From: Treponema succinifaciens DSM 2489
GTDB taxonomy: Bacteria > Spirochaetota > Spirochaetia > Treponematales > Treponemataceae
Direction of reading: 5' to 3'
Assembly (NCBI RefSeq): GCF_000195275.1
Contig: NC_015385.1
Location: 1,566,501 to 1,630,500, forward strand
DNA length: 64,000 bases
The notes under the pieces are model-generated. The model did no database searches. It was not told where the DNA came from and worked only from the letters and a program-made list of their open reading frames with translations. Below are positions 51,378-60,211 of this stretch, piece after piece (the first letter of the stretch is position 1; the number at the start of each line of letters is the position of its first letter). The position numbers and the translations under genes are program-made.

Positions 51378-53240
51378 TTACAGTTTTATTCCTGCGCTCA
51401 ATGTGAATGATGCTCCTGGCGCAGGATAGCCGTCAACATGGACATACTGAAAGTCAAAAACATTTTGCCACAAAAACTGCGCATAAAATTTTTTTCCTGT
51501 CCAGGAAAGGCTTGTATCCAAATTAAAATAATCAGGCACATAAAGAATATTGCTATTGCTTGTATATTTTTTTGAATTATAAGAAAAAACTGTTGTCCAA
51601 ATAAAATCATTAAAAAACGAATATTTTTCAGTCAAAGAAAAAGTATGCACAGGTGTGTACATTATCTGATTTCCATCCGTGCTTCCACCTGAAGTCAAGA
51701 CAGCCTTGCAAAAAGTATAGCTTGCAGAAAATTCAAGATTGCCAAAAAGCTCTTTGGTGGAAAAATAAAAGTCCGCGCCCCAATTCACGGATGAGCCCCA
51801 GTTGTCCGGCGACCAAGAGCCGCTTGTATCGCTCACCCACCCGATTTTGTCCTTATAAAAAATCAAAAAAGGCTTTACAGAAACTTCGAATTTTTGCGAG
51901 TACAAAAGTCCTGTGTAAAACGAATATGCGCTTTCGCTCTTTAAATCTGGATTTCCGGTTCCGCCATCACCTGAATAATAAAGCTGCTGAAAAACTGGAT
52001 TCGTTATGTTTTTTGAAGCCTTAAAGAAAAAAGCAAAATTTTCTAAGTTCCGTTCTGCTGAAAAACTGTAGAGCAAACTCAAAGTATTTGAAAGCTCAAA
52101 ATAATCGAGTGGAAGCGACATAGAAAAGTTCCAGCCCAAAATTTCAAACTTTACAGACGGAGAAAAGAACGCAGAAAAAAGCGAATGTGAATAATTTGCA
52201 TTTTCTTTGCCAGAAGAAATTTCATCAGAAAAATCATAAGAACAAAGCGCGTAAAATTCCAAAAAGTCCAAGACAGAAGTTTCCGCCTGAAAAGAAAAAT
52301 TACTTACTTTGTATTCGTTTCCTAAATCTGAAAAGCGGGCGTGCTTTGTGTAGTCAAGGTCTGAATATTTGTACGATGGCAAAACTTTTAAGTTCCATTT
52401 TTCAAACGGAAGAAACACAGGAAGCGCAAAAACAAGCGAAAGGTCTTTTTGATTTTCCTCCGTAAAATATACACCGCCAGTTTTTCCGCAGTTAGCCTCT
52501 GAATAGCTTGCATAGCTTGAAAATCCAAACGAAGCGCCAGGAAATTTTTGCGTGGCGAATTCCGCAAAAAGTGAATTGTTAAAAAGCGTGCGCTCATAGC
52601 CTGAATATTTTTTCTTGTAGCCTGAATACGAATCGCTAAAATCCGGCTTGTAAGTTGCATCCAGCGAACGGTAGCCAAAATGATTTTTCTTGTGCGAAAC
52701 ATTGAAAGCTTCGTGCACAAAAAGAGATGAGCCGTTTTCAAAAATAAGTGGAACAGAAAATTCAGTTCTTGCCGCAGGACTGTCGTTCACGGATGAAAGA
52801 TAACTTTGAGTTTTTAGTTCCGCGCCTGCATGAATCTTGCTAAAGTCGCAGGAAACCGTAGTTATGTAAATTGCAACAGAGCCGTTTACCGCGGCAGGAT
52901 TTACTTTTATAGATTTTACAGTGGAAAAGTCCAAAGTAGAAAAATCAAACTTGCCGGTATTGGGATCGTTCACAAGCACATTGTTTATGTAAATTTTTAT
53001 TGAAGAATTCCAATAGCCATGAAATGTAAGCTCATTGTTTCCTTTTTTAAAGGCGAAACCCGCGCTTTCCAAAGCCTGTTCTGCACAAGAAAAAGAAGAC
53101 AAAGCATCTTCGTCCAGAACGATAAGCTCTGGATTTTTTGCGCGGTGAATTGTTGTTGTAATGCCCGGAAGCTCCAGTTCCTGAGAAAAGGAATACAAAG
53201 AAGCAGACAAAGCAAAGAGAAAAGCAAACAGATTTTTCAT
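51378..53240 (-). CDS. TonB-dependent receptor-like outer-membrane protein
   Basis: The 620-residue protein has a signal peptide (SLYSFSQ) and a short plug-like domain with SIKIYINNVLVNDPNTGKFD and STVKSIKVNPAAVNGSVAIY. About 480 residues of amphipathic strands follow, rich in aromatic residues, and the chain ends in a typical beta-signal FTLSAGIKL. It lacks a clear TonB box, and the plug is short. It could be a small vitamin or siderophore receptor or a related channel. A dispersed palindrome (53246-53273) lies in the leader directly before the ATG. Confidence 0.75.
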   Translation of the reverse strand: MKNLFAFLFALSASLYSFSQELELPGITTTIHRAKNPELIVLDEDALSSFSCAEQALESAGFAFKKGNNELTFHGYWNSSIKIYINNVLVNDPNTGKFDFSTLDFSTVKSIKVNPAAVNGSVAIYITTVSCDFSKIHAGAELKTQSYLSSVNDSPAARTEFSVPLIFENGSSLFVHEAFNVSHKKNHFGYRSLDATYKPDFSDSYSGYKKKYSGYERTLFNNSLFAEFATQKFPGASFGFSSYASYSEANCGKTGGVYFTEENQKDLSLVFALPVFLPFEKWNLKVLPSYKYSDLDYTKHARFSDLGNEYKVSNFSFQAETSVLDFLEFYALCSYDFSDEISSGKENANYSHSLFSAFFSPSVKFEILGWNFSMSLPLDYFELSNTLSLLYSFSAERNLENFAFFFKASKNITNPVFQQLYYSGDGGTGNPDLKSESAYSFYTGLLYSQKFEVSVKPFLIFYKDKIGWVSDTSGSWSPDNWGSSVNWGADFYFSTKELFGNLEFSASYTFCKAVLTSGGSTDGNQIMYTPVHTFSLTEKYSFFNDFIWTTVFSYNSKKYTSNSNILYVPDYFNLDTSLSWTGKKFYAQFLWQNVFDFQYVHVDGYPAPGASFTLSAGIKL

Positions 53241-53245
53241 ACCAA

Positions 53246-53273
53246 TGACATCTTCGGGATTTGCCCCGAAGAT
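53246..53273 (+). repeat. dispersed palindrome, copy e, in the leader of the receptor gene
   Basis: TGACAT, CTTCGGG-ATTTGC-CCCGAAG, AT. It is six bases from the start of the TonB-like gene and would fold in its mRNA leader; no Shine-Dalgarno is seen. Confidence 0.65.
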
Positions 53274-53311
53274 ATATTTTAAATTTGTAAAATTGACTTC
53301 CGCACTTTTTA

Positions 53312-53806
53312 TTACTGTCTTGTGCAGTCGGAATATTTTCCAAAATATCCGTTTTCTATAGTAAATTCTGAAACCGCTTCATCCAGAGTCTCTGTGGAAG
53401 TTGCCCCCCCAGACTTGTATGCGCCAGATATTGAAACAGTGTCATCCGTTAAATTTTTATAGCTTATAGCATACCATTTGCCAACATCAGGAGCATTTTC
53501 TGAATAATCCGTAGAACCGTAAATTATTGACCGTGTATACTTTATATAAACAATTCCAGCAGAATCAGAAATTTTTCTTACAGTAAGATTGTTTCCAGCA
53601 TAACAATTACCCCAACTTCCGCCATTTTTTAATTCCGTAGTTGAAATATCATAAATTTCTCCATAAGAACTTTTCCATGTTCCATAAATAGAAGCATCGT
53701 CGTCATCTGATTTACAGCTTGTGAAAGAAACTGCGACAAGTGCAGACATCAAAAGCGCGGTCAATACCAACCAGGCGCGGTTAAAAGAAAATTTTGTGTT
53801 TTTCAT
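53312..53806 (-). CDS. small lipoprotein with an in-frame G7 tract
   Basis: Start ATG 53806 behind ATGGAGTTTTTT (an in-frame ATG at 53818 is less likely). A signal peptide and lipobox SFTSC lead a 164-residue product with a short acidic spacer (SDDDDAS) and a beta-rich domain, IYGTWKSSYGEIYDISTTEL. A run of seven G (C7 at 53404-53410) encodes part of SGGATS; loss or gain of one base would change the last 35 residues. It is upstream of the receptor gene, and downstream of the long split lipoprotein. Confidence 0.8.
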   Translation of the reverse strand: MKNTKFSFNRAWLVLTALLMSALVAVSFTSCKSDDDDASIYGTWKSSYGEIYDISTTELKNGGSWGNCYAGNNLTVRKISDSAGIVYIKYTRSIIYGSTDYSENAPDVGKWYAISYKNLTDDTVSISGAYKSGGATSTETLDEAVSEFTIENGYFGKYSDCTRQ

Positions 53807-53898
53807 AAAAAACTCCATGCAATTAAGATAGAATTAATTTGCAATTAAACTGTTTATAAACAAGAACACAACAGTATAATTTATTGCAAGCTAATCCT

Positions 53899-54636
53899 TT
53901 ATTTAGACCATTCTACTACGTTAGTAGTTTTTCTACTTGTAGTATAAAGTTTTACTTGATATTTACCCGTAAGATTGTAAAATATTCTTATTTTCGGGTA
54001 GCCACCTCCAAAATCCTGAAAATATGGATTGTTCTCAATATCAGGAACTACATCAAATGTTTTACTTTCAGTATTATCTCCAAAAGGATAACTAATGGTA
54101 CATGACGAACCAGAAAAAGAAACCTTATATCCAGCCCAAGCAGTGCCTTTCAATTCATATTCTCCAGATGGCACAAAACCAGGAGTAATAGGAGACTCTT
54201 TATCTTTCAATGCAAGATAAATATCATAACTTTCCAAAGACAATTCAGCAGAACCAGATTTCAATTCATGAACATAGGAATCTTTGTTAACATAAAATGA
54301 ATTAGGCAAACCATACCACCAGTAATCCACAATTTTATCTTCTGGAATTGTGTAGCTAGGAATATGGCTTTTTATTTCAGCCCAGGTCCAATTTTTTGCA
54401 ACATCAGAATCCTCTTTATAGTCGCCTATCCACTCTCCTCTTTCCACTGTCCAATATTCCAAGCTACTGTCTTTTGACTGAACAGGTTCTCCAAAGTAGA
54501 AGTTAAAGACATAGTGAATCAATGTTTCAGAAGGACCATTAAATGTGTCATCCATATCCAGAGTGGAATCCATAGCTTCCGCAGGGCTGTCGTACCAATC
54601 CGAAGACCATTGGATTCTCCACTCGCCCCCCCCCAT
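53899..54636 (-). CDS. C-terminal half of a lipoprotein split at a G9 tract
   Basis: This frame begins with an ATG formed at the G9 tract and has no ribosome-binding site. It encodes GEWRIQWSSDWYDSPAEAMD and 220 further residues with a C-terminal beta domain and YFQDFGGGYPKIRIFYNL. It is joined in frame to the preceding half if the tract is read as G8, giving one protein of 510 residues. As assembled it is likely untranslated or poorly translated. Confidence 0.65.
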   Translation of the reverse strand: MGGGEWRIQWSSDWYDSPAEAMDSTLDMDDTFNGPSETLIHYVFNFYFGEPVQSKDSSLEYWTVERGEWIGDYKEDSDVAKNWTWAEIKSHIPSYTIPEDKIVDYWWYGLPNSFYVNKDSYVHELKSGSAELSLESYDIYLALKDKESPITPGFVPSGEYELKGTAWAGYKVSFSGSSCTISYPFGDNTESKTFDVVPDIENNPYFQDFGGGYPKIRIFYNLTGKYQVKLYTTSRKTTNVVEWSK

Positions 54637-55432
54637 TGTTTTTTAGGGTACAGTGATTCCAAAACAGACCTTGCTTTGTTATAAAAGGCTCGTTTCCAGT
54701 TATGCCAGGACTAGTTGAGCCTGCCGCACCTTTTTGGGAAGTGTGAGCCAAAAGCAAATCATAAGTTTTTGTGTTCTCGTCATATTCTGTGGCAAGAACA
54801 TTTGCAAACCAGTAATGGCTTACATCTTTAGAAATGCTGAGCTTTGCGCCAATTTGCAGCTCCCAGCCTTTATTATTCAATTTATATTTTCCATCAAAAT
54901 TTGAAAGATAGTCAGATTTTAATGCAGGAACTTTTTCATAGTCAAAAAACGAAGCACTGTTATCTGTGGCAATCTGCATACCTGTTGCAGAAAGAAAATC
55001 GCATTTAAAGTAAACATTGCCATTGCTTTCTTTATAAAAAGAAACTTCAGAAGTTTTTCCTATTTCGCGTATATTTGTAGAATAAATAATCTTCGCTTTT
55101 GTTATGCCGTTTTCTTCTGCGGTAAGCTGAATCCATCGTTCCGTATTAATACCGTCCGGCATATAATTTAAATAAACAATCTTTTTATCTTTATCTTCTG
55201 GAAAATCGAATCTATATTCATTTGAAGCAAACCACACAGTATTTGCAACTTCTTCATAAAGCAAGGCTCTTGCATTGTTTTGATTTGCATCATTTTGATT
55301 TGCATTGCTTGAGCCTGAAGAAGAATTTGAACCGATAGTTCCGCTGTTGTCAGAATCGCCTACATTGTCCATGCACGAGGCAAAAAGAAAGGAAATTAAA
55401 AAGAAGGCAGAGCACGCCTTTATAAACTTCAT
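54548..55432 (-). CDS. N-terminal half of a lipoprotein split at a G9 tract
   Basis: The start ATG 55432 is behind TAGGGGGAC. A signal peptide with lipobox LFASC is followed by a low-complexity linker (SNSSSGSSNANQNDANQNN). A beta-rich domain then follows, with NTVWFASNEYRFDFPEDKDK and LSKDVSHYWF-like strands. The natural frame ends in the poly-G tract at 54626-54634, after which 25 residues of unrelated sequence lead to a stop. With G8 it continues into the downstream frame. No family is recognised; the type is a surface lipoprotein. Confidence 0.72.
   Translation of the reverse strand: MKFIKACSAFFLISFLFASCMDNVGDSDNSGTIGSNSSSGSSNANQNDANQNNARALLYEEVANTVWFASNEYRFDFPEDKDKKIVYLNYMPDGINTERWIQLTAEENGITKAKIIYSTNIREIGKTSEVSFYKESNGNVYFKCDFLSATGMQIATDNSASFFDYEKVPALKSDYLSNFDGKYKLNNKGWELQIGAKLSISKDVSHYWFANVLATEYDENTKTYDLLLAHTSQKGAAGSTSPGITGNEPFITKQGLFWNHCTLKNNGGGRVENPMVFGLVRQPCGSYGFHSGYG
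54626..54634 (-). repeat. G9 homopolymer at a reading-frame break
   Basis: C9 on the plus strand, G9 in the coding strand. It lies exactly at the shift between the two halves of the lipoprotein frame. G8 or G11 would restore one long frame. Confidence 0.8.
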
Positions 55433-55579
55433 TTAGATGTCCCCCTAAACGAAAAAAAGAGTTAAGAGAAGTCCGGATTTTACGGTGGTGGGTCCTCAGC
55501 TGAATTCCACAGCATATTCTCTGCATTTATATAGAAATAAATGCGCTTACACAGATAGGGATGTCTAATATGTTCCAAA

Positions 55580-55612
55580 TGTCATTGCCGTACTTGATAC
55601 TGCGATGTTTCT
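55580..55612 (+). repeat. dispersed palindrome, copy f, degenerate
   Basis: TGTCATT, GCCGTA-CTTGAT-ACTGCGA, TGTTTCT; the stem is partly lost. Confidence 0.4.
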
Positions 55613-55648
55613 GAAAGAAACTCGGTTAACAATCTCTAACTATACATT

Positions 55649-55677
55649 AGATTTTCGGGTCAAGCCCGAAAATGACA
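55649..55677 (-). repeat. dispersed palindrome, copy g
   Basis: Read on the minus strand the sequence is identical to copy a over the whole palindrome. Both are also followed at a short distance by TTTGAGACATCCCCA. Confidence 0.75.
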
Positions 55678-55720
55678 TAAAAGGTACTTTTGAGACATCC
55701 CCATGACAGGATTGTAATAC

Positions 55721-55750
55721 TGTCATCTTCGGGCATTGACCCGAAGATCT
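55721..55750 (+). repeat. dispersed palindrome, copy h
   Basis: TGTCATC, TTCGGG-CATTGA-CCCGAA, GATCT and a T-run; located directly downstream of the porin-like gene's stop. Confidence 0.7.
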
Positions 55751-55754
55751 TTTT

Positions 55755-57059
55755 TTACAGAATGTGGCTTACATAGAAACCGCAAGACCAAGCGTTGCGT
55801 GTTTTTCCGTCGAATGCCTTTCTGTTTTCCAAGTTCAGGTTAAGATCAAAGTCAGTCTTTTTAGAGAACTTGTATTTTACAGAAGGACGGATTGTAAAGA
55901 TGTGTCCGCCGTTCCAGTCGTCATCATCCCAGTCTTTGTCCTTAGAACCAAATGCAAGCGAACCATAAGCATTGAACTGGAAGTCCTTGTTAATAGGAAC
56001 AATAAGAGCAGCTCCAGCGTACCAGGCGAATGTGTAATCATCGTTTTCAAATAAGTTCAAGCCGGCTTCCGGACGCAAAGAAAGTTTTGAGTTTGGAAGA
56101 GAGAATGTAATTGCTCCTCCAATTCCATAAGCCTCGTCATCCTTTTCTTTTGTGAACAAAGAATCCATTGCAAGGTAAACATCAAGAACAAAGTTTTTTG
56201 CGCCGATTGTTGAGCCTGCATAGAAGTTTGCGGCATCTTCAAATGCACCTTCCATTACAGCGCCAATGCTAACCCAGTTTACAGGAGCGAATTTCACACC
56301 AAAGTTTACAGCAGGATCATCTGTGTTGAATCCGTTAGGAAGAACAGCGCCAGCTTCAAAATTCATTTTTCCTTTTGAAACATATCTTACGCCAAGACCT
56401 CTTCTTGCATAGGAATTTGAATAAGGGATGAATCCAACAACATCAGCAGTGCCTGGTCTGTCAACTGTAAACTTGTAGTAGCCTGCGCAGTCTGATGAAG
56501 TTGAGCTAGGAGCAAATGAGCCTGAGCGGTCATCGTAAGCTGTGCTGAATCCGCCCTGTCTTACGTGAGCATTAGGTCCCCAAACCCAGTCGCCATATCC
56601 CGGAGCAGGTCCAACCTTCCAGTTGAGTTTTGTTCCCATTCCAAAATCAAAGTTGCGGTTAATATGGTAAACAAAGTTCAAATAAAAAGCGTCTGTAATT
56701 GTATTGTTTGAATTAACAGCATTGTTATAATTTTCTTCATTCGTGTTACGAGTATTGCGTCCGTAGTGAAGAGCAAGCGGATTCAAGTTTGTTGTTCCAA
56801 TTTCAAAGTTGTCAACATCGCCGCCGTTTTCATAGTTGGCCAATGCGCCCATGTTGAGCATTCCGTCCATCGTGAACTTGCCCTGATCAAATCTTGCCTG
56901 AAAAATATCAGTAAAACCATAGAACATTGTGTCGCCGTCAAACGGATTTCCAAATCCAGTCCACAAAGTGTTCTTAATCTGCGCTCTTTCCAAAACCTGC
57001 GCGCTAGCAGCTGCTCCAACAAAAAGCGCAGCGGCAATTCCCAAAACAAACTTTTTCAC
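55755..57059 (-). CDS. outer-membrane beta-barrel protein, porin-like
   Basis: The start is GTG 57059 behind GGAGGCTTTAA. A signal peptide (FVGAAASAQ) precedes 413 residues of predicted amphipathic beta strands with glycine/aromatic turns, for example NFDFGMGTKLNWKVGPAPGYG and WYAGAALIVPINKDFQFNAYG. The chain ends in GFYVSHIL. It fits a treponemal surface channel or structural barrel, but I cannot place it in a named family. It lies in the envelope gene block. The upstream region to 57249 has a divergent lipoprotein gene. Confidence 0.8.
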   Translation of the reverse strand: MKKFVLGIAAALFVGAAASAQVLERAQIKNTLWTGFGNPFDGDTMFYGFTDIFQARFDQGKFTMDGMLNMGALANYENGGDVDNFEIGTTNLNPLALHYGRNTRNTNEENYNNAVNSNNTITDAFYLNFVYHINRNFDFGMGTKLNWKVGPAPGYGDWVWGPNAHVRQGGFSTAYDDRSGSFAPSSTSSDCAGYYKFTVDRPGTADVVGFIPYSNSYARRGLGVRYVSKGKMNFEAGAVLPNGFNTDDPAVNFGVKFAPVNWVSIGAVMEGAFEDAANFYAGSTIGAKNFVLDVYLAMDSLFTKEKDDEAYGIGGAITFSLPNSKLSLRPEAGLNLFENDDYTFAWYAGAALIVPINKDFQFNAYGSLAFGSKDKDWDDDDWNGGHIFTIRPSVKYKFSKKTDFDLNLNLENRKAFDGKTRNAWSCGFYVSHIL

Positions 57060-57248
57060 TTAAAGCCTCCAAAAGTTAAAAAAGAAAAGTGCTATAAACA
57101 AAGTAGCATAATATTAGTTACTGATTTTACAGAGAAAACACAAAAAAATCAAATGGCACAGTTGATTATTTCGGAAGCCTTGCAGTTTTTGAAAAAAATC
57201 GTATATATAGTTAATGTAAACCATAGCCTGTTACTTTACGGAGGAATT

Positions 57249-57902
57249 ATGAAAAAAACAGTCCAAGCAATGCTTCTTTTTATACCGGCGGCTTTTTTAG
57301 TGTCGTGCGCTTCCATGCCAAGCAAACCGGACACAGAAATCAATACGGAAAAAAACACAGTGGCAAAAATCATTCCTATAAATAATCCGCTTCCAAAAGG
57401 AACTCTTGAGCTTATAGACGGATTTGAAGAAGAAAACTTCTGGTATGCCCTAGGCGAAACAAAAAGCGACGATTATTCCACAGACACGGACACCACGGAA
57501 GAATGGAACTCACAAGGAGATTTCTGCGCGCAATGGAGCTTTGCAAAAATTCCAGAAAACTCAAAAGCTTCGTTTGCAATAGAAAATCTTGTTCAAAAAG
57601 ACTGGACAGACGCAAAAGCCTTGATTGCAGACATAAACAACACTTGCCAAAATCCGCTTGCAATTCTTTTGGAAACTCAAGGCGGACCGCATCACATAGT
57701 TTCAAGGACACAAGAAATTCTTCTTGGCATAGGCGAAAACATAAATGTCTACTTTGACTTGCTTCACGAAATAACAGACGAAAACGGCAATCAAATTTCT
57801 GGCTTAATTGAAAAAGACGACATAAGAACCATTTCTTTCCAAATAAAAGGCAAAAGTTTTTCAGGCTCAGTTTTTGTTGACAACATAAATCTTGTTTATT
57901 AA
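57249..57902 (+). CDS. lipoprotein of unknown function
   Basis: Start ATG 57249 chosen for GGAGGAATT directly upstream and a signal peptide with lipobox LVSC; a longer in-frame reading upstream runs antisense through the porin gene and is not real. The 217-residue product has an N-terminal linker and a beta-sandwich-like domain with LELIDGFEEENFWYALGET, ending in SGSVFVDNINLVY, which is similar to carbohydrate-binding modules. The stop overlaps that of the convergent gene by three bases. Confidence 0.82.
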   Translation: MKKTVQAMLLFIPAAFLVSCASMPSKPDTEINTEKNTVAKIIPINNPLPKGTLELIDGFEEENFWYALGETKSDDYSTDTDTTEEWNSQGDFCAQWSFAKIPENSKASFAIENLVQKDWTDAKALIADINNTCQNPLAILLETQGGPHHIVSRTQEILLGIGENINVYFDLLHEITDENGNQISGLIEKDDIRTISFQIKGKSFSGSVFVDNINLVY

Positions 57903-59386
57903 CTGTCAGACGGAATCATAAGGACAACTGGGCGTGACTCCTGCGGAACTATTCCGTAGCCAGTCGCCCTGCACGGATGCAAAACATATTTCTTTTGCGG
58001 CGTATTGTTTTCTTCCATAGTCACTTTATAAATTCCAGAAAAACGCGCATTGTTTTCAGAATCAGGCCGAAACTGGATAAACGAAACGCCTTCATTCACA
58101 AAGCAAGTGTAAATGCCAGTTTCCAAAAAGCCTTCAGATTCCATTGAATATTTTCCGCCCTGAAGCTTCACTGTAGAGCCATCTGGAATTTTCCAAGTGC
58201 TGTCTTTTTCAAAAACTGCCGAAACACTGCCTGAGTTTGATGAAGCGTTTTTCAAAAACATATTTTTTCCATTTTTTTTGTAGTTTCCGTCCCACACAGC
58301 ATTTTCACTTATAAGCATCCGCACATCATCTTGAATTCTTATATGAATTTCTTCTGTGCTTTTAAGGCTTATGTCAATTCTGCGCTGAAGATTTTCAATT
58401 TCCTGATTTATAGTGGAAAGATAAATTCCATTGCGCCGGATATTGCTGTGCGCCCACTTGTAAACTTCTTCCGTATCGTCCTTGAAAAAAATAATTTCGC
58501 GGGAATCATAGTCAAAAAAAACATACCGCAAGTTGCCGTTGGATTCAGGCATATACCAAAGTCCGTTCAAAAAGCCTGCAAATGTGGCAACAGTTCCGTC
58601 CTGAATTTTCGCAAGTTCCTTTGCCGTAATTCTGCTTCCTGCAACACGGACAGTTCTTGTTTTTACATAGCTGTTTTCTGAATGCCTCCATTCGTACTGA
58701 ATTTGAAGCTGATCTGCGCTGCCCGGCCGTTCTGTGTCCGAAGTATAAACCCAGATTGGAAAACTTGCGCCGTTTGCCTTTGAGCGTTCGTAGGCATCGT
58801 ACCGGTCAAGCTGCTGAATAAAAATTGTTCCGTCACCACGCAAATCGGCAATCTTTAAAAGCGAAAAGCTTCCGCCTGAATTCGAAATAAAAAACGCCTG
58901 CAGAATGGAATCTCCGTTATCTGCAAATCCCTGATAAACCAAAGCGGTTCTGTGCTCGCCGGTCAAATCCATGCCGGTATAAGAAAAAGTCTGCGCCTGG
59001 GAAATTTCCGTGGCAATGACAGCTTTTCTTTCGTAAACAGTTCTCTGCGGATTATAAAGCCCCACCAAAATCGCAAGGTACGGACTGTCCATTGTCCTGA
59101 TTACATTCACTTGGTCATCAAAACCGTCGCCGTCAAAATCCATGCTCACAATGCTTATCAAAGTCTCGTTGGGATTAAGCGGAACAAGAGAAACAAGCGC
59201 GTTATCCTCTTCCATTGAAGAAAATGCTGAATTCTTTTTTTCTTCCGCGGAACTCGACATCGGCACAACAACAGAAGCTGATGCTTTATTTTTATCTGGC
59301 TTATAGAAATAATTCTTTGCAATAAACGCGACAGCTCCTGCCGCCACAATCACAATAAAAAGAGCAAGTGTAACTTTTTTCTGCAT
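57899..59386 (-). CDS. membrane-anchored protein of unknown function with FG-GAP-like motif
   Basis: The start is ATG 59386, because a promoter puts the -10 box six bases upstream and the encoded MQKKVTLALFIVIVAAGAVAF is the membrane anchor. An upstream in-frame start at 59431 would overlap that promoter. The product (495 residues) has a low-complexity periplasmic linker and a calcium-binding-like segment MDFDGDGFDDQVNVI. Beta-rich parts follow, with FIQQLDRYDAYERSKANG. It may be a conserved treponemal surface protein; I cannot name one with confidence. Confidence 0.75.
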   Translation of the reverse strand: MQKKVTLALFIVIVAAGAVAFIAKNYFYKPDKNKASASVVVPMSSSAEEKKNSAFSSMEEDNALVSLVPLNPNETLISIVSMDFDGDGFDDQVNVIRTMDSPYLAILVGLYNPQRTVYERKAVIATEISQAQTFSYTGMDLTGEHRTALVYQGFADNGDSILQAFFISNSGGSFSLLKIADLRGDGTIFIQQLDRYDAYERSKANGASFPIWVYTSDTERPGSADQLQIQYEWRHSENSYVKTRTVRVAGSRITAKELAKIQDGTVATFAGFLNGLWYMPESNGNLRYVFFDYDSREIIFFKDDTEEVYKWAHSNIRRNGIYLSTINQEIENLQRRIDISLKSTEEIHIRIQDDVRMLISENAVWDGNYKKNGKNMFLKNASSNSGSVSAVFEKDSTWKIPDGSTVKLQGGKYSMESEGFLETGIYTCFVNEGVSFIQFRPDSENNARFSGIYKVTMEENNTPQKKYVLHPCRATGYGIVPQESRPVVLMIPSDS

Positions 59387-59392
59387 AGAAAA

Positions 59393-59421
59393 ATAATACA
59401 AGAGTTGGAAATGATTTTCAA
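59393..59421 (-). promoter_or_regulatory. promoter of the anchored protein, near-leaderless
   Basis: On the minus strand TTGAAA (59416-59421), 17 bp, TATTAT (59393-59398), then six bases to the ATG. There is no Shine-Dalgarno. Confidence 0.65.
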
Positions 59422-59445
59422 GGCGAAACAAATTTCAGTAGCAAA

Positions 59446-59477
59446 GAAAAAAAAGGCTGCCCGATTGCCGAACAGCC
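59446..59477 (-). terminator. terminator of adk
   Basis: On the minus strand GGCTG and CAGCC form a short stem around an 11-13-nt loop with extra GC pairs (TTCGG/CGGG region), followed by T8. Confidence 0.75.
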
Positions 59478-59501
59478 AATAAAAGCTAAATGCTTAAAAT
59501 C

Positions 59502-60134
59502 TTATTTCTTTGGAAAAAGCTTTTTAAAGTCAACAAGAACAAGGCTTGAATCTCTTGCGCTGTCGATGTCTGTGATTTTTCCAAGCTTCTTGTAGAATTC
59601 AATAAGAGGCTCAGTTTCTTTTCTGTAAACTTCAAGACGGTGAGTTATAGACTCAAGCTTGTCATCTTCGCGTGTAAAGAGCTCTCCGCCGCATTTGTCG
59701 CATTTGCCTTCAACTTTTGGAGGCATAAACTTAACATTGTAGTTTGCCTTGCAGTTTTTGCATACACGGCGATTTGAAAGGCGCGCAATAATCAAGTCGT
59801 TGTCAACTTCAAAGTTAACTACTTTTACATCGATTCCAAGTTTTTCAAATGCTTCTGCCTGTGGAATTGTGCGAGGGAATCCGTCCAAGATAAAGCCGTT
59901 CTTGCAGTCATCTTTCTTGAGTCTATCTTCTACAATTTCAAGCACAACTTCATCGCTTACAAGTCCGCCGGAATCAAGAATTGCCTTGACTTTTTTTCCA
60001 AGCTCTGTCTGGTTCTTGATGTTCTCGCGGAAAATATCTCCTGTTGAAATCTGAGGAATTCCGTACTCTTCAGCAACCTGCGCCGCCAAAGTTCCTTTTC
60101 CTGCTCCCGGTGGTCCTAAAAAAATAAAATTCAT
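59502..60134 (-). CDS. adk: adenylate kinase
   Basis: Interconverts ATP + AMP and 2 ADP. The start ATG 60134 is behind TGGGAGTAAAACA; an in-frame ATG at 60149 has the ribosome-binding site inside. The P-loop GPPGAGKGT, the AMP-binding part QISTGDIFRENI and DGFPRTIPQAEAF are normal. The LID has four cysteines (CKNC and CDKC), which makes it the zinc-binding form common in Gram-positive and some spirochaete lineages. Its length is 210 residues. Confidence 0.97.
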   Translation of the reverse strand: MNFIFLGPPGAGKGTLAAQVAEEYGIPQISTGDIFRENIKNQTELGKKVKAILDSGGLVSDEVVLEIVEDRLKKDDCKNGFILDGFPRTIPQAEAFEKLGIDVKVVNFEVDNDLIIARLSNRRVCKNCKANYNVKFMPPKVEGKCDKCGGELFTREDDKLESITHRLEVYRKETEPLIEFYKKLGKITDIDSARDSSLVLVDFKKLFPKK

Positions 60135-60211
60135 TTGTTTTACTCCCATAAAATTTTAGCGTGCCCTTATAAAAACACCGCATGATATTATAAATCAGAA
60201 TTTGCAAATTC

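Larger units (their letters stand above)
55433..55754. other. gene-free stretch with palindromic repeats
   Basis: Between two minus-strand genes, 322 bp hold no coding frame with support. They contain palindromes f, g and h. Copies g and h are 43 bp apart in opposite orientation. The part from 55451 to 55570 shows nothing I recognise. Confidence 0.6.

Noticed and set aside
56766..57248. Upstream extension of the lipoprotein at 57249
   Set aside because: It is antisense to the porin-like gene; the ribosome-binding site and signal peptide begin at 57249.
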